Below are positions 1 to 7,198 of a DNA stretch of 23,972 nucleotides, one piece after another. Made by a program: the position numbers and the translations under genes. The DNA comes from E44-bin32 sp041573795. Its GTDB lineage: Bacteria > Chloroflexota > Anaerolineae > Anaerolineales > E44-bin32. The notes beneath the pieces are model-generated. The model saw nothing but the letters and a program-made list of their open reading frames with translations. It was not told where the DNA came from and searched no databases. The stretch covers positions 1 through 23,972 of the forward strand of contig JBFFQB010000045.1 of the NCBI GenBank assembly GCA_041573795.1, in the 5' to 3' direction. Every line of letters begins with the position of its first letter. Positions within the stretch are counted from its first letter, which is position 1.

Positions 1-135
1 CAGGATGCTCACTGTCATCAATGCTGAGCACTTCTTATCGCTACGTATTGGATGTCAGGGGTGAAGAGCGCGAGCTCCTAATTCGACCATCTTCTCCCAT
101 GTCTGCGAAGTCTTAGCGCAACAGGTGATCAAATC

Positions 136-1398
136 GTGATGATCCTTCAACCAATCCAGCGCATACGCAACATCTTTGCTACGTATCCGCGCACATTTTG
201 GACACTTATCCTTGCCACCTTTGTTGATAGCCTGGGAGGCTGGATACTCTTTCCTTTCTTCGCCCTGTATGTCTCGCGCGAATTCAATGTCGGGATGACC
301 GTAGTCGGTTTGATCTTCGGGATATTCTCGATTACCGGCATTATCGGAAGCACGATTGGGGGCGCCCTTGCCGATCGCTGGGGTCGTAAGCCCATGGTTC
401 TTCTCGGCCTGATCATGAGCGCACTCTCGAGTGTCTGGCTCGGGAGCATCCACGATCTTAACGCGTTCATCCTTGTGGCAGTGATCACCGGCCTCTTCTC
501 GCGTATCGGAGGGCCTGCGCAACAAGCACTGGTGGCAGATATTTTGCCTGAAGAACAACGCGCGCAAGGCTATGGCATCATACGCGTGACATTCAACCTC
601 TCAGCCACCCTGGGTCCTGCCATTGGCGGTCTGCTAGCGATGCGCTCCTATCTTTCGCTCTTTCTCGCCGATGCCATCAGTAGTCTCGGAGTAGCCTTGA
701 TTGTCTTCTTTCTTCTCCCTGAAACGCTGATCAAGATCGAGCGCGCAAAGCATGAGAGTTTTGCAAGTTCGTTCAAGGGCTATGCTCATATCCTGCGGGA
801 TCGGCCATTCATTTACTTCTTTGTGGCCTCTGCTCTGAGCGCCTTGGTATACATGCAGCTGAACAGCACCCTTTCGGTATATTTACGGGATATCCACGGG
901 ATCCCCGAGCGTGGCTTTGGCTACCTGCTGAGCTTGAATGCCGCTATGGTCGTGCTGTTCCAATTCTTCGTGACACGAAAAGTCCGATCCTACCCTCCGA
1001 TGCTGGTGATGACGCTGGGCACGCTCCTCTATGCCTTGGGCTTCAGCCTGTATGGTTTTACCTCGACCTACTCCATGTTTCTGCTGGCGGTGGTCATCAT
1101 AACGATCGGCGAGATGATGGTCGCCCCAGTTGGACAGGCGCTGGTAGCCGGTTTTGCGCGCGCAGACATGCGCGGGCGCTATATGGCGTTCTTTGGATTT
1201 AGCTGGTCGCTCCCCCTGACTTTCGCCCCGACCCTCGCTGGCTTGCTGATGGATTACGGAGATCCCACCTGGGTATGGTATATGGCTGGTATTATCGGCC
1301 TGATCTCAACCGCCATGTACTACAGCATGTACACACAAGTTCTCCGTAGAGATTCGACGCAGATGCCCGAACCTGTCAGATCCCGTTCGCACGCCTAG
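136..1398 (+). CDS. MFS transporter, 12-TM drug/metabolite permease type
   Basis: A 420-residue polytopic membrane protein, probably a proton-driven exporter or transporter of the major facilitator superfamily; the substrate cannot be told. Hydrophobic segments alternate through the whole chain, about six on each side of a polar central loop near residues 196-222. MFS motif A lies between TM2 and TM3 (G75-G76 ... D80-R-W-G-R-K85). The C-terminal half has a PVGQALVAGFA stretch seen in MdtH/YfmO-like permeases. The GTG at 136 follows an AGGTGA sequence at 7-nt spacing, so it is preferred to the ATG at 139. Length is normal for the family. The gene stands alone ahead of the respiratory operon and is separated from it by a long regulatory gap. 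The family call is firm and the substrate is unknown. Confidence 0.88.
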   Translation: MMILQPIQRIRNIFATYPRTFWTLILATFVDSLGGWILFPFFALYVSREFNVGMTVVGLIFGIFSITGIIGSTIGGALADRWGRKPMVLLGLIMSALSSVWLGSIHDLNAFILVAVITGLFSRIGGPAQQALVADILPEEQRAQGYGIIRVTFNLSATLGPAIGGLLAMRSYLSLFLADAISSLGVALIVFFLLPETLIKIERAKHESFASSFKGYAHILRDRPFIYFFVASALSALVYMQLNSTLSVYLRDIHGIPERGFGYLLSLNAAMVVLFQFFVTRKVRSYPPMLVMTLGTLLYALGFSLYGFTSTYSMFLLAVVIITIGEMMVAPVGQALVAGFARADMRGRYMAFFGFSWSLPLTFAPTLAGLLMDYGDPTWVWYMAGIIGLISTAMYYSMYTQVLRRDSTQMPEPVRSRSHA

Positions 1399-1504
1399 CC
1401 AGGTTTCAGTCCAGTTCTAGAACGCAAGCCTATCCACCTTTCGGCGAGCGGACTTGGCGTGGAAATATCCACCTAACCGTCGACAACCCTATACTTTACA
1501 TAAG

Positions 1505-1520
1505 TACCGACCGATCGGTA
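1505..1520. promoter_or_regulatory. Inverted repeat, TetR-operator-like
   Basis: The sequence TACCGA-CCGA-TCGGTA is a perfect 6-bp inverted repeat with a 4-bp centre. Short GC-rich palindromes of the ACCGA/TCGGT kind are common operators for TetR-family repressors, but no such regulator is in the window. A possible -10 (TATACT, 1490-1495) lies just upstream. The rest of the 1399-1666 gap holds the two dyads listed separately and no credible gene. Confidence 0.35.
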
Positions 1521-1539
1521 GGACGTTTCTCTTTAAACA

Positions 1540-1557
1540 AAGTGACCCTTTTCACTT
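1540..1557. promoter_or_regulatory. CRP/FNR-type operator candidate, site 1
   Basis: The dyad AAGTGA-N6-TCACTT is perfect in its 6-bp arms and matches the GTGA-N6-TCAC core bound by CRP/FNR-superfamily regulators. Its centre (1548.5) is 22 bp, two helical turns, from the centre of site 2. The pair lies just ahead of the cytochrome b operon, so redox or catabolite control is plausible. The regulator is not in this window. Confidence 0.5.
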
Positions 1558-1561
1558 GGAA

Positions 1562-1579
1562 ATGTGAGATTTCTCACAT
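1562..1579. promoter_or_regulatory. CRP/FNR-type operator candidate, site 2
   Basis: ATGTGAGA-TT-TCTCACAT is a perfect 8-bp dyad containing exactly TGTGA-N6-TCACA, the textbook CRP consensus. A weak promoter can be drawn around it (TTGGAA at 1556-1561, 17 bp, TATCTT at 1579-1584), which would place this site between -35 and -10 and site 1 near -42. That geometry would fit repression here and activation at site 1, but the promoter assignment is only a guess. Confidence 0.55.
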
Positions 1580-1666
1580 ATCTTACAAATAACATCCGTT
1601 TTGCGGGTAATTGCCCACTCAAACGCCCTTGAACTGAGCGAGGCTTTGCGCCACCCGGAGGTGTGC

Positions 1667-2665
1667 ATGAGGCTCCCCCGTCATCCACTTGTTGTCATCC
1701 TTCTTATCCTGGGATTCATCCTTGCAGCCGCCTGGCTCGGTACACCCAGGGTGGGTGCCGAAGTTGATCCTTCCGCTCCACTTCCTTCGACTCACCCCGC
1801 ATTTGAGCGCAATCCCGTCACCGGGAGCTCGGAAGCTACAACGCCTGCAGCAGAACTGGATACCTGCCAACACTGCCATCTAAGTGGTGCCATCGAAAAC
1901 ATGTGGACCCCGCTGGCACGCTGGAGTGTCGTTGCAGTGGGCGGTTTTGTTTTCATCCTGGGCGTTTACCGGGCAGGAAGCACCTTCATCACCCGCAAAC
2001 GCTGGACACCACTTTGGAAGCGTGCGGTCGATTGGATCGACCAGCGCTTTCAGCTTGTCGAACCCATGAAAAAGGTTTTTGGAAAACCAGTGCCACTGTA
2101 TGCAACGCGCTGGATGTACTGCCTCGGGGGGATTACCTTCGCCCTCTTTATCGTGCAGGGTATCACCGGAATCCTCTTGGCTTTCTATTACAAACCCACG
2201 CCTGCAGAAGCCTATGCCAGCATCCAGTTCATTGAAAATGAAGTGCGCTTCGGTGCGGCGATCCGCGCTATCCACCACTGGAGCGCTAACGGCATGGTTG
2301 TTATGGTGGTCGCACATATGCTACGTGTCTTTATTCACGGCGCCTTTAAAGCGCCACGTGAATTGAACTGGGTGAGTGGTGTTCTCCTGCTTTTGCTCAC
2401 CCTGGGCTTTGGCCTGACCGGTTACCTGCTGCCATGGGATCAACGGGCCTACTGGGCTACGACTGTCGCAAGCGAGATCATGGGCGGGGTACCGCAGATC
2501 GGCGATCTGATCCTCGTGTTTGTGCGGGGCGGTTGGGATGTTTCCGCCATCACCCTCAGCAGATTCTACGCGGTTCATATCCTTGTCCTGCCTGTCATCA
2601 TTGTGCTCTTGCTCGGGGCGCATTTCCTTATGGTCCGACGCCAGGGCATCTCCCGCCCTCTATAG
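1667..2665 (+). CDS. b6-type cytochrome b with N-terminal c-heme segment
   Basis: Core quinol-oxidising subunit of a Rieske/cytochrome b complex (332 aa). Residues 145-332 are cytochrome b6-like. Heme b ligands are H203/H217 in helix B and H304/H319 in helix D. The 14 residues between the helix D pair are b6f spacing, not bc1. Cys152 in the YCLGGIT context matches the b6 cysteine that covalently holds heme ci. PWDQ (256-259) is the Qp-side motif. The unusual part is the N-terminus: a hydrophobic signal or anchor (8-24), a CQHCH c-heme motif (67-71), a second TM (84-103) and a basic stretch before the b domain. This topology puts the c heme on the outer face and the b6 N-terminus inside. The ATG at 1667 has GGAGGT 4 nt upstream; the in-frame TTG at 1601 has none. 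First gene of the operon. Confidence 0.88.
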   Translation: MRLPRHPLVVILLILGFILAAAWLGTPRVGAEVDPSAPLPSTHPAFERNPVTGSSEATTPAAELDTCQHCHLSGAIENMWTPLARWSVVAVGGFVFILGVYRAGSTFITRKRWTPLWKRAVDWIDQRFQLVEPMKKVFGKPVPLYATRWMYCLGGITFALFIVQGITGILLAFYYKPTPAEAYASIQFIENEVRFGAAIRAIHHWSANGMVVMVVAHMLRVFIHGAFKAPRELNWVSGVLLLLLTLGFGLTGYLLPWDQRAYWATTVASEIMGGVPQIGDLILVFVRGGWDVSAITLSRFYAVHILVLPVIIVLLLGAHFLMVRRQGISRPL

Positions 2666-2686
2666 GGCTCGTTGAAGGACGGCGTA

Positions 2687-3088
2687 ATGTCTGAAGCAGA
2701 AAGCAAACCCGAAGAGAAAACGATCCCGTTTTTCCCGGATCACATTCGCACGGAGGCTTATGTGGCCATTGGGATCCTGGCGATTGTGTTCATTGTAGGG
2801 ATCCTGGGATCCATCTTTCCCGTAGGCTTGCAGGAGCCGGCTGATCCGATGAACACACCCACGCATGCGAAACCTGAGTGGTATTTCCTCTTTCTTTACC
2901 AGCTACTGAAATATGTATCCAAGACTGCCGGTGTGGTGATCCCCATCCTGGGGTTGCTGCTGCTCACCATCTGGCCCTTCCTGGATCGAAGCACGGATAC
3001 GATTAAAGCACGCCGCTTTCGCTGGGTACTCGTTGCGGTCGCGTTGACGGCCATTGTTGCCCTGACAGTCTTAGGCGAGATTACCTAA
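2687..3088 (+). CDS. Cytochrome b6f subunit IV-like protein (cytochrome b C-terminal half)
   Basis: A 133-residue membrane protein corresponding to the C-terminal half of cytochrome b, as in b6f-type split complexes. Three hydrophobic helices are visible (about 24-46, 83-99, 112-130). PEWYFLF (63-69) carries the PEWY signature of the quinol-oxidation (Qp) site. Unlike the subunit IV (QcrC) of Gram-positive b6c complexes, it has no fused cytochrome c domain; the c heme in this operon sits on the cytochrome b subunit. The ATG at 2687 has AAGGA 7 nt upstream and is preferred to the TTG at 2672. It starts 21 nt after the cytochrome b stop, so the two are surely cotranscribed. Confidence 0.9.
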   Translation: MSEAESKPEEKTIPFFPDHIRTEAYVAIGILAIVFIVGILGSIFPVGLQEPADPMNTPTHAKPEWYFLFLYQLLKYVSKTAGVVIPILGLLLLTIWPFLDRSTDTIKARRFRWVLVAVALTAIVALTVLGEIT

Positions 3089-3128
3089 CCTACCAGTCGT
3101 CTGAGCACGCGCTCGACGGAGGACACGC

Positions 3129-3578
3129 ATGACTTTGCACGAACCCAAATTGACCCGACGAGGATTCCTTACGGTGTTGAATCGGATCTTGGCCGCCACA
3201 GGTTTAGCGGCACTGGTAGGACCAGTCGTGGCTTTCTTCTGGCCGGCAAAGCTCGAGGAAGTCCCTTCCGAGCCCCTGGCGATCGGAGAGCAAGGATCCA
3301 TTTCCGAGGGCAGTGCAATAACCGTTCGTTATGGCCGTTACCCGGCGATAATCCTCAATACACCCGGGCGTGGATTGGTGGCATACTCGGCGGTTTGTAC
3401 GCATTTCGCCTGCATCGTAAAGTGGAATCCCGACAACGGCATGATCGAATGTCCTTGCCATGAAGGTTATTTTGACCCCGTTAACGGGGCTGTCATCAGC
3501 GGACCCCCTCCTGAACCGCTGTCCGAGATCCAAGTCAACGTCCAGGATGGAACCATCTTCATCGGGGGTGAAGTGTGA
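3129..3578 (+). CDS. Rieske [2Fe-2S] iron-sulfur protein
   Basis: A 149-residue Rieske protein of a bc/b6f-type complex; it takes an electron from quinol at the Qp site and passes it to a c-type heme. The N-terminus has a twin-arginine signal (LTRRGFL, 8-14) followed by a hydrophobic stretch (about 18-38) that probably stays as the membrane anchor. Cluster ligands are C90 and H92 in CTHFAC and C108 and H111 in CPCHEG; C95 and C110 would form the usual disulfide. GGAGGA lies 5 nt before the ATG. The stop codon overlaps the next start (GTGTGA), so translation of the next gene is coupled. No cytochrome f or c1 gene follows. Confidence 0.93.
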   Translation: MTLHEPKLTRRGFLTVLNRILAATGLAALVGPVVAFFWPAKLEEVPSEPLAIGEQGSISEGSAITVRYGRYPAIILNTPGRGLVAYSAVCTHFACIVKWNPDNGMIECPCHEGYFDPVNGAVISGPPPEPLSEIQVNVQDGTIFIGGEV

Positions 3579-5467
3579 CAACAGAAACCATTCGCCCCCC
3601 ACAATCGCTAAAACCTCCTTCTGCGTGGCAGAAGAGGACGCTCGAATTCTTGCTGCATGCACTCGTGCAGGACCGAGTGCTCAGCCGACTTTATCCGGGC
3701 ATCATGCACTTCATGATCTTTTGGGGGATGACCATTCAAGTCCTGGGTACGGCCATCAACCTTCTGCAGTACCCACTCTTCCTGCCGATTGAACTCCCGT
3801 GGCCGCAAGGGCAAGCATATCTGGGTTTTGAGTTGACGATGGACATTGGCGGCGGCATGCTGTTCGCCGGCCTGCTCATGGCAATCGGCCGTCGCGCCTT
3901 CTTCCGCCCAGCTTATCTCAAGAATCGCTGGGATGATTGGTACGTATTATTTCTTCTGCTCGTTATTACCCTGCTGGGTTTTATGTCGGAAGCCGCACGC
4001 CTGGCTGCGGCACAACCTGCCTGGCGCGCCTGGTCACCCATCGGCAATGCGCTGGCCGTAGCTCTGCAGGGCGCGGGGGTCCAGCTTGCCCCTGAAGCAC
4101 CGATACACGCTACCCTGTTCTGGGCACACGCTGCAACCGGTACATTATTCATCGTCAGCCTGCCCTTCACGAAGCTACGCCACCTGCTGACGGGGCCACT
4201 GCATATCGCCCTGCGCAAACTACGGCCTTGGGGAGAGCTTGAGACCATTGAGGATCTGGAAACGGCCGAAGTATTAGGGGTTGGGCAGATGGATGAGTTT
4301 TCCACGCAGTCGCTGCTATCATTTGACGCCTGCGTCCAATGCGGCCGTTGTGAAGACGTGTGCCCCGCCTCGATCAGCGGGATGGACTACTCCCCACGCA
4401 CCCTCATTTATAGCCTGCACCGGGCGACACACGAGACGTTGATGGGCGAAAATGGCTCGAGCACCGTTGCTCTGCTTGATGGCTTCATCGCCAAGGACAC
4501 ACCCTGGCTTTGCACGACCTGCGCCGCCTGCCTAGAGGTATGCCCGATGCTTATCGACCCCGTATCTACCATCGTCGATCTGCGCCGCTACCTGACCCTG
4601 ACGACCGGGGAAGTGCCTGGCTCAGTGGGGGAAACATTGATGCAGATGGAGCGGCGGGGTAATCCCTGGGGCTTACCAAAGGAAGAGCATGCTCCCTGGG
4701 TAAGAGAACTTGGAGTGCGCACCCTGCAACCAGGTGAGTCCACAGATCAGCTGCTCTATATTGGCTGCGCCTATGGATACGATAGTCGCAACCAGGCAGC
4801 GGGCAAGACATTTGCAGGTCTGCTGCAGAAAGCTGGAGTGGATTTTGCCATCCTTGGTGCGGCTGAAGGCTGCTGTGGTGAGACCGCACGCCGCATGGGT
4901 CACGAGTATGTCTTCCAGGTGATGGTCGAAGAAAATATCGAGACCCTTAACAGTGTCAAGTTCAATCGCATGATCACACCTTGCGCGCACTGTTTCAACA
5001 CCTTCAAGCATGAATACCCGCACTTTGGCGCCGATTTTGAAGTTGTCCATCACAGCCAGGTTTTAGCCGAGTTGGCCGATGCGGGGAAATTAGCCCCCAA
5101 TGGGGCCTTCGCAGGCAAGCAAATTACCTTACATGATTCGTGTTACTTGGGACGTTACAACGACATCTACCAGCCCCCACGGCATGTTTTGGACCAACTC
5201 GAAGGCGTAACCCGCGTCGAGATGAAACGCAGCCATGCGAAAGCTTTCTGCTGTGGTGGGGGTGGGGGCCAGATGTGGATGGAAACAGACCCCAACACCC
5301 GCATTAACCAGCAACGGCTTCGGCAGGTGGTTGAGGAAGCTGAGGCCGAGATGGTGGTTACGGCATGTCCATATTGTTTGATCATGTTCGATGATGCCAT
5401 CCGCAGTAAAGGTGTTGGAGATCAGGTCAAAGCCATCGACATCGCGGAAGCGATCGCTCAAACGTGA
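3575..5467 (+). CDS. Membrane HdrE/HdrD-like iron-sulfur fusion (EMO/EtfD-like)
   Basis: A 630-residue fusion. Residues about 25-210 form a NarI/HdrE-like membrane cytochrome b domain with several TM helices and candidate heme histidines (H28, H45, H178, H185). Two [4Fe-4S] motifs follow (C253, C256, C259, C263 and C313, C316, C319, C323). Then come two CCG cysteine domains (CCG at 433-435 with C470/C473; CCG at 559-561 with C523 and C598/C601). This architecture is shared by HdrED, DsrMK-like proteins and the EMO/EtfD/FadF family that passes electrons from electron-transfer flavoprotein to menaquinone. It starts at a GTG overlapping the Rieske stop by 4 nt, with a GGGGGTGA sequence upstream, so its product is probably made in step with the bc complex. 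No etfAB is in view, so the electron donor is open. Confidence 0.85.
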   Translation: MTTETIRPPQSLKPPSAWQKRTLEFLLHALVQDRVLSRLYPGIMHFMIFWGMTIQVLGTAINLLQYPLFLPIELPWPQGQAYLGFELTMDIGGGMLFAGLLMAIGRRAFFRPAYLKNRWDDWYVLFLLLVITLLGFMSEAARLAAAQPAWRAWSPIGNALAVALQGAGVQLAPEAPIHATLFWAHAATGTLFIVSLPFTKLRHLLTGPLHIALRKLRPWGELETIEDLETAEVLGVGQMDEFSTQSLLSFDACVQCGRCEDVCPASISGMDYSPRTLIYSLHRATHETLMGENGSSTVALLDGFIAKDTPWLCTTCAACLEVCPMLIDPVSTIVDLRRYLTLTTGEVPGSVGETLMQMERRGNPWGLPKEEHAPWVRELGVRTLQPGESTDQLLYIGCAYGYDSRNQAAGKTFAGLLQKAGVDFAILGAAEGCCGETARRMGHEYVFQVMVEENIETLNSVKFNRMITPCAHCFNTFKHEYPHFGADFEVVHHSQVLAELADAGKLAPNGAFAGKQITLHDSCYLGRYNDIYQPPRHVLDQLEGVTRVEMKRSHAKAFCCGGGGGQMWMETDPNTRINQQRLRQVVEEAEAEMVVTACPYCLIMFDDAIRSKGVGDQVKAIDIAEAIAQT

Positions 5468-5494
5468 TTCGAAAGTAAGTGGAAGGGATATTCG

Positions 5495-6457
5495 ATGAAA
5501 GCACAACTTTATCCCGTTGAGAACCAGGATCCGCTCTCATCCGCGCGCACCATACTGCAGGATCTCTGGCAGGCAGCAACGTTGGATGGTCTATATCTGC
5601 CAACTTATCAAGAAGAGGCAGCCATCCCTGAAGGCCAGTTTATTCAGGATCCAGCCCAACTCGAATACGCAGACCCCTTCGCTCCTGTCATGCCGGTCAA
5701 CCATGCTCCCGCCGCGCTGAAGGCGCTACGCGAGCATCCAGATTGGCGATTAGGGGTCTTCTTACGACCCTGTGAGTGGCGCAGCTTTCATATCCTCACC
5801 AAGCGCTCGCAAGAAAAGACGAATCACCTCTTTGCTATCAGCGCTGATTGTACCGGTGCGATGAGACCAGAAGATTACATTCTGCTTTCTGCAGGGGATT
5901 CCCCTGGCCTAACTCGCCAAGTTTTACATTTCGCTGCGCAAGGAGGCCTGCTCCCAAGCCGGCATCGATTCAGTTGCCAAATTTGTGAGGAACCTTTTCC
6001 AGAAGAAGTCGATCTCCATTTTGAGTTATTCGGGACCCCGACCGACGATCAGTTGATTCTCAGATACAAGGATGAACAGATAGCCCAGATGGTCTCCGAG
6101 CGCAGGTCGGGCTCTGAGGTTCCCTCAGATGCAGGGGAGCACCGAACCCAGGTCCTGGGAGATCTCGCACGCTGGCGATCGCGCAGCTTTGAAAAAAGGA
6201 AAGCCCAATTGAAACCCGAAGCGCTGACGGTTGATGGCCTGGTTACACACCTGCGCGTCTGTCAAAAATGCCAACTTGCACTTCAGCAGCATTGCCCAAC
6301 CGTAGTGCTGGACAGCATCGTCGGGGAGGATGAACTTAGCCTGAACCAATTGCAGGCGTGGCTGCGTTCGTGTTCCGGCTGTGGTGTCTGTGACCAGGAT
6401 TGCCCGCAGGATTACCCTCTATTTACCGTCATCTTCGCATTGCGCAACCCGAATTAA
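5495..6457 (+). CDS. FrhB/FdhB-like iron-sulfur oxidoreductase subunit
   Basis: A 320-residue soluble protein with no signal or TM segment. A PCEWR motif (92-96), an ADCTGAM stretch (117-123) and a CQIC pair (161-164) resemble the PCxIR...VDCxG pattern of the F420-hydrogenase/formate dehydrogenase beta-subunit (FrhB/FdhB) family. The C-terminus carries a degenerate C256-x2-C259-x7-C267 and a regular [4Fe-4S] motif C293-x2-C296-x2-C299-x3-C303. It probably feeds electrons from a soluble donor into the preceding membrane Hdr-like protein, 27 nt upstream. AAGGGA lies 6 nt before the ATG. Whether it binds flavin or F420 cannot be seen. Family assignment is moderate; the iron-sulfur motif and operon membership are clear. 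Confidence 0.62.
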   Translation: MKAQLYPVENQDPLSSARTILQDLWQAATLDGLYLPTYQEEAAIPEGQFIQDPAQLEYADPFAPVMPVNHAPAALKALREHPDWRLGVFLRPCEWRSFHILTKRSQEKTNHLFAISADCTGAMRPEDYILLSAGDSPGLTRQVLHFAAQGGLLPSRHRFSCQICEEPFPEEVDLHFELFGTPTDDQLILRYKDEQIAQMVSERRSGSEVPSDAGEHRTQVLGDLARWRSRSFEKRKAQLKPEALTVDGLVTHLRVCQKCQLALQQHCPTVVLDSIVGEDELSLNQLQAWLRSCSGCGVCDQDCPQDYPLFTVIFALRNPN

Positions 6458-6582
6458 TATCCGCAGCGGCTTTACCTACCGTCTGCACAGGGCTAGCCTT
6501 TTGCCCGATCTTTCTCGTAACCATTTTCATTATGAGATAATCCTTCGTATCCGATGAGAGCTACGTTGAAGAGCGCTGCCCC

Positions 6583-7128
6583 ATGACCAAGAGAGCTTTG
6601 ACCCAATTCGAGACGGCAGAAGCAAGCCTGGTATTTGGCCATAGTCTGGATGCCTCAGCCGTCGTCCTTCATGAGAATATCTCCTGGCCTGATCGTGTTG
6701 CCGCGCTCGGGGCCGGTTTGCATGGTGATCCCCCGCCCAGCCATAACGCCATCACGCTCGGCAACCACATCTACTTTCCGATCGAGTTGGAGACCGAGGC
6801 AACCGAGCACCCAGAGCGCGCGCTACGTGATATGGCCTGGTTGATCCACGAACTAACCCATTCCTGGCAGTATCAGCAGCACGGGATCGGTTACTTATGG
6901 CGTGCGCTATCGGCACAGATCCGCCTGGGATCCAAAGCGTATGCCTATGGTTGGGAAGCTGGCTTAGCGCGAGCGTTAGCGCAGGGTGAAACAATATCGG
7001 ATTTCAACCCTGAACAGCAAGGTGAGATCGCTCGACATTTCTACTATCGCCTGAAACAAGGTCTAGATATCAGCGCTTGGCGTCCCTGGATCCAGGCTAT
7101 GCAGGCGACAAACCCCATTCAACCCTAA
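6583..7128 (+). CDS. Unknown protein with HELTH zinc-metalloprotease-like motif
   Basis: A 181-residue protein I cannot name. Its only recognisable feature is H89-E90-L-T-H93 within AWLIHELTHSWQYQQHG, an HExxH zinc-binding pattern in the WQYQ context found in DUF4157-like proteins and their relatives. No signal peptide or TM helix is visible. A third zinc ligand is not obvious; the helical region after it (W123-E125, later H152) has candidates. It starts 125 nt after the respiratory operon with only a weak Shine-Dalgarno sequence. The gap contains an ATTAT-GAG-ATAAT dyad (6529-6541) but no terminator, so it may be a separate unit or a readthrough gene. It could be a small peptidase or a non-catalytic metal protein. 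Confidence 0.6.
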   Translation: MTKRALTQFETAEASLVFGHSLDASAVVLHENISWPDRVAALGAGLHGDPPPSHNAITLGNHIYFPIELETEATEHPERALRDMAWLIHELTHSWQYQQHGIGYLWRALSAQIRLGSKAYAYGWEAGLARALAQGETISDFNPEQQGEIARHFYYRLKQGLDISAWRPWIQAMQATNPIQP

Positions 7129-7152
7129 AAGAAACACTCTGTTAACGAACAA

Positions 7153-7177
7153 GCGGCAGATCGCTCTGATCTGCCGC
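7153..7177. terminator. Hairpin between convergent genes, probable terminator
   Basis: GCGGCAGATC-GCTCT-GATCTGCCGC forms a perfect 10-bp stem between the convergent HELTH gene and prs. Read on the minus strand it is followed by TTGTTCGTT, a modest U-rich tail, so it fits best as the prs terminator and may serve both directions. Confidence 0.6.
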
Positions 7178-7198
7178 CGGTAGCTAATACGATCGGAT

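Noticed and set aside
1..135. Possible end of an upstream gene at the left edge
   Set aside because: No frame with convincing coding content or family similarity could be followed; I see only a Shine-Dalgarno for the MFS gene.
1601..1666. 22-codon N-terminal extension of cytochrome b from a TTG
   Set aside because: No Shine-Dalgarno at the TTG, while the ATG at 1667 has GGAGGT and begins a proper signal-like helix.
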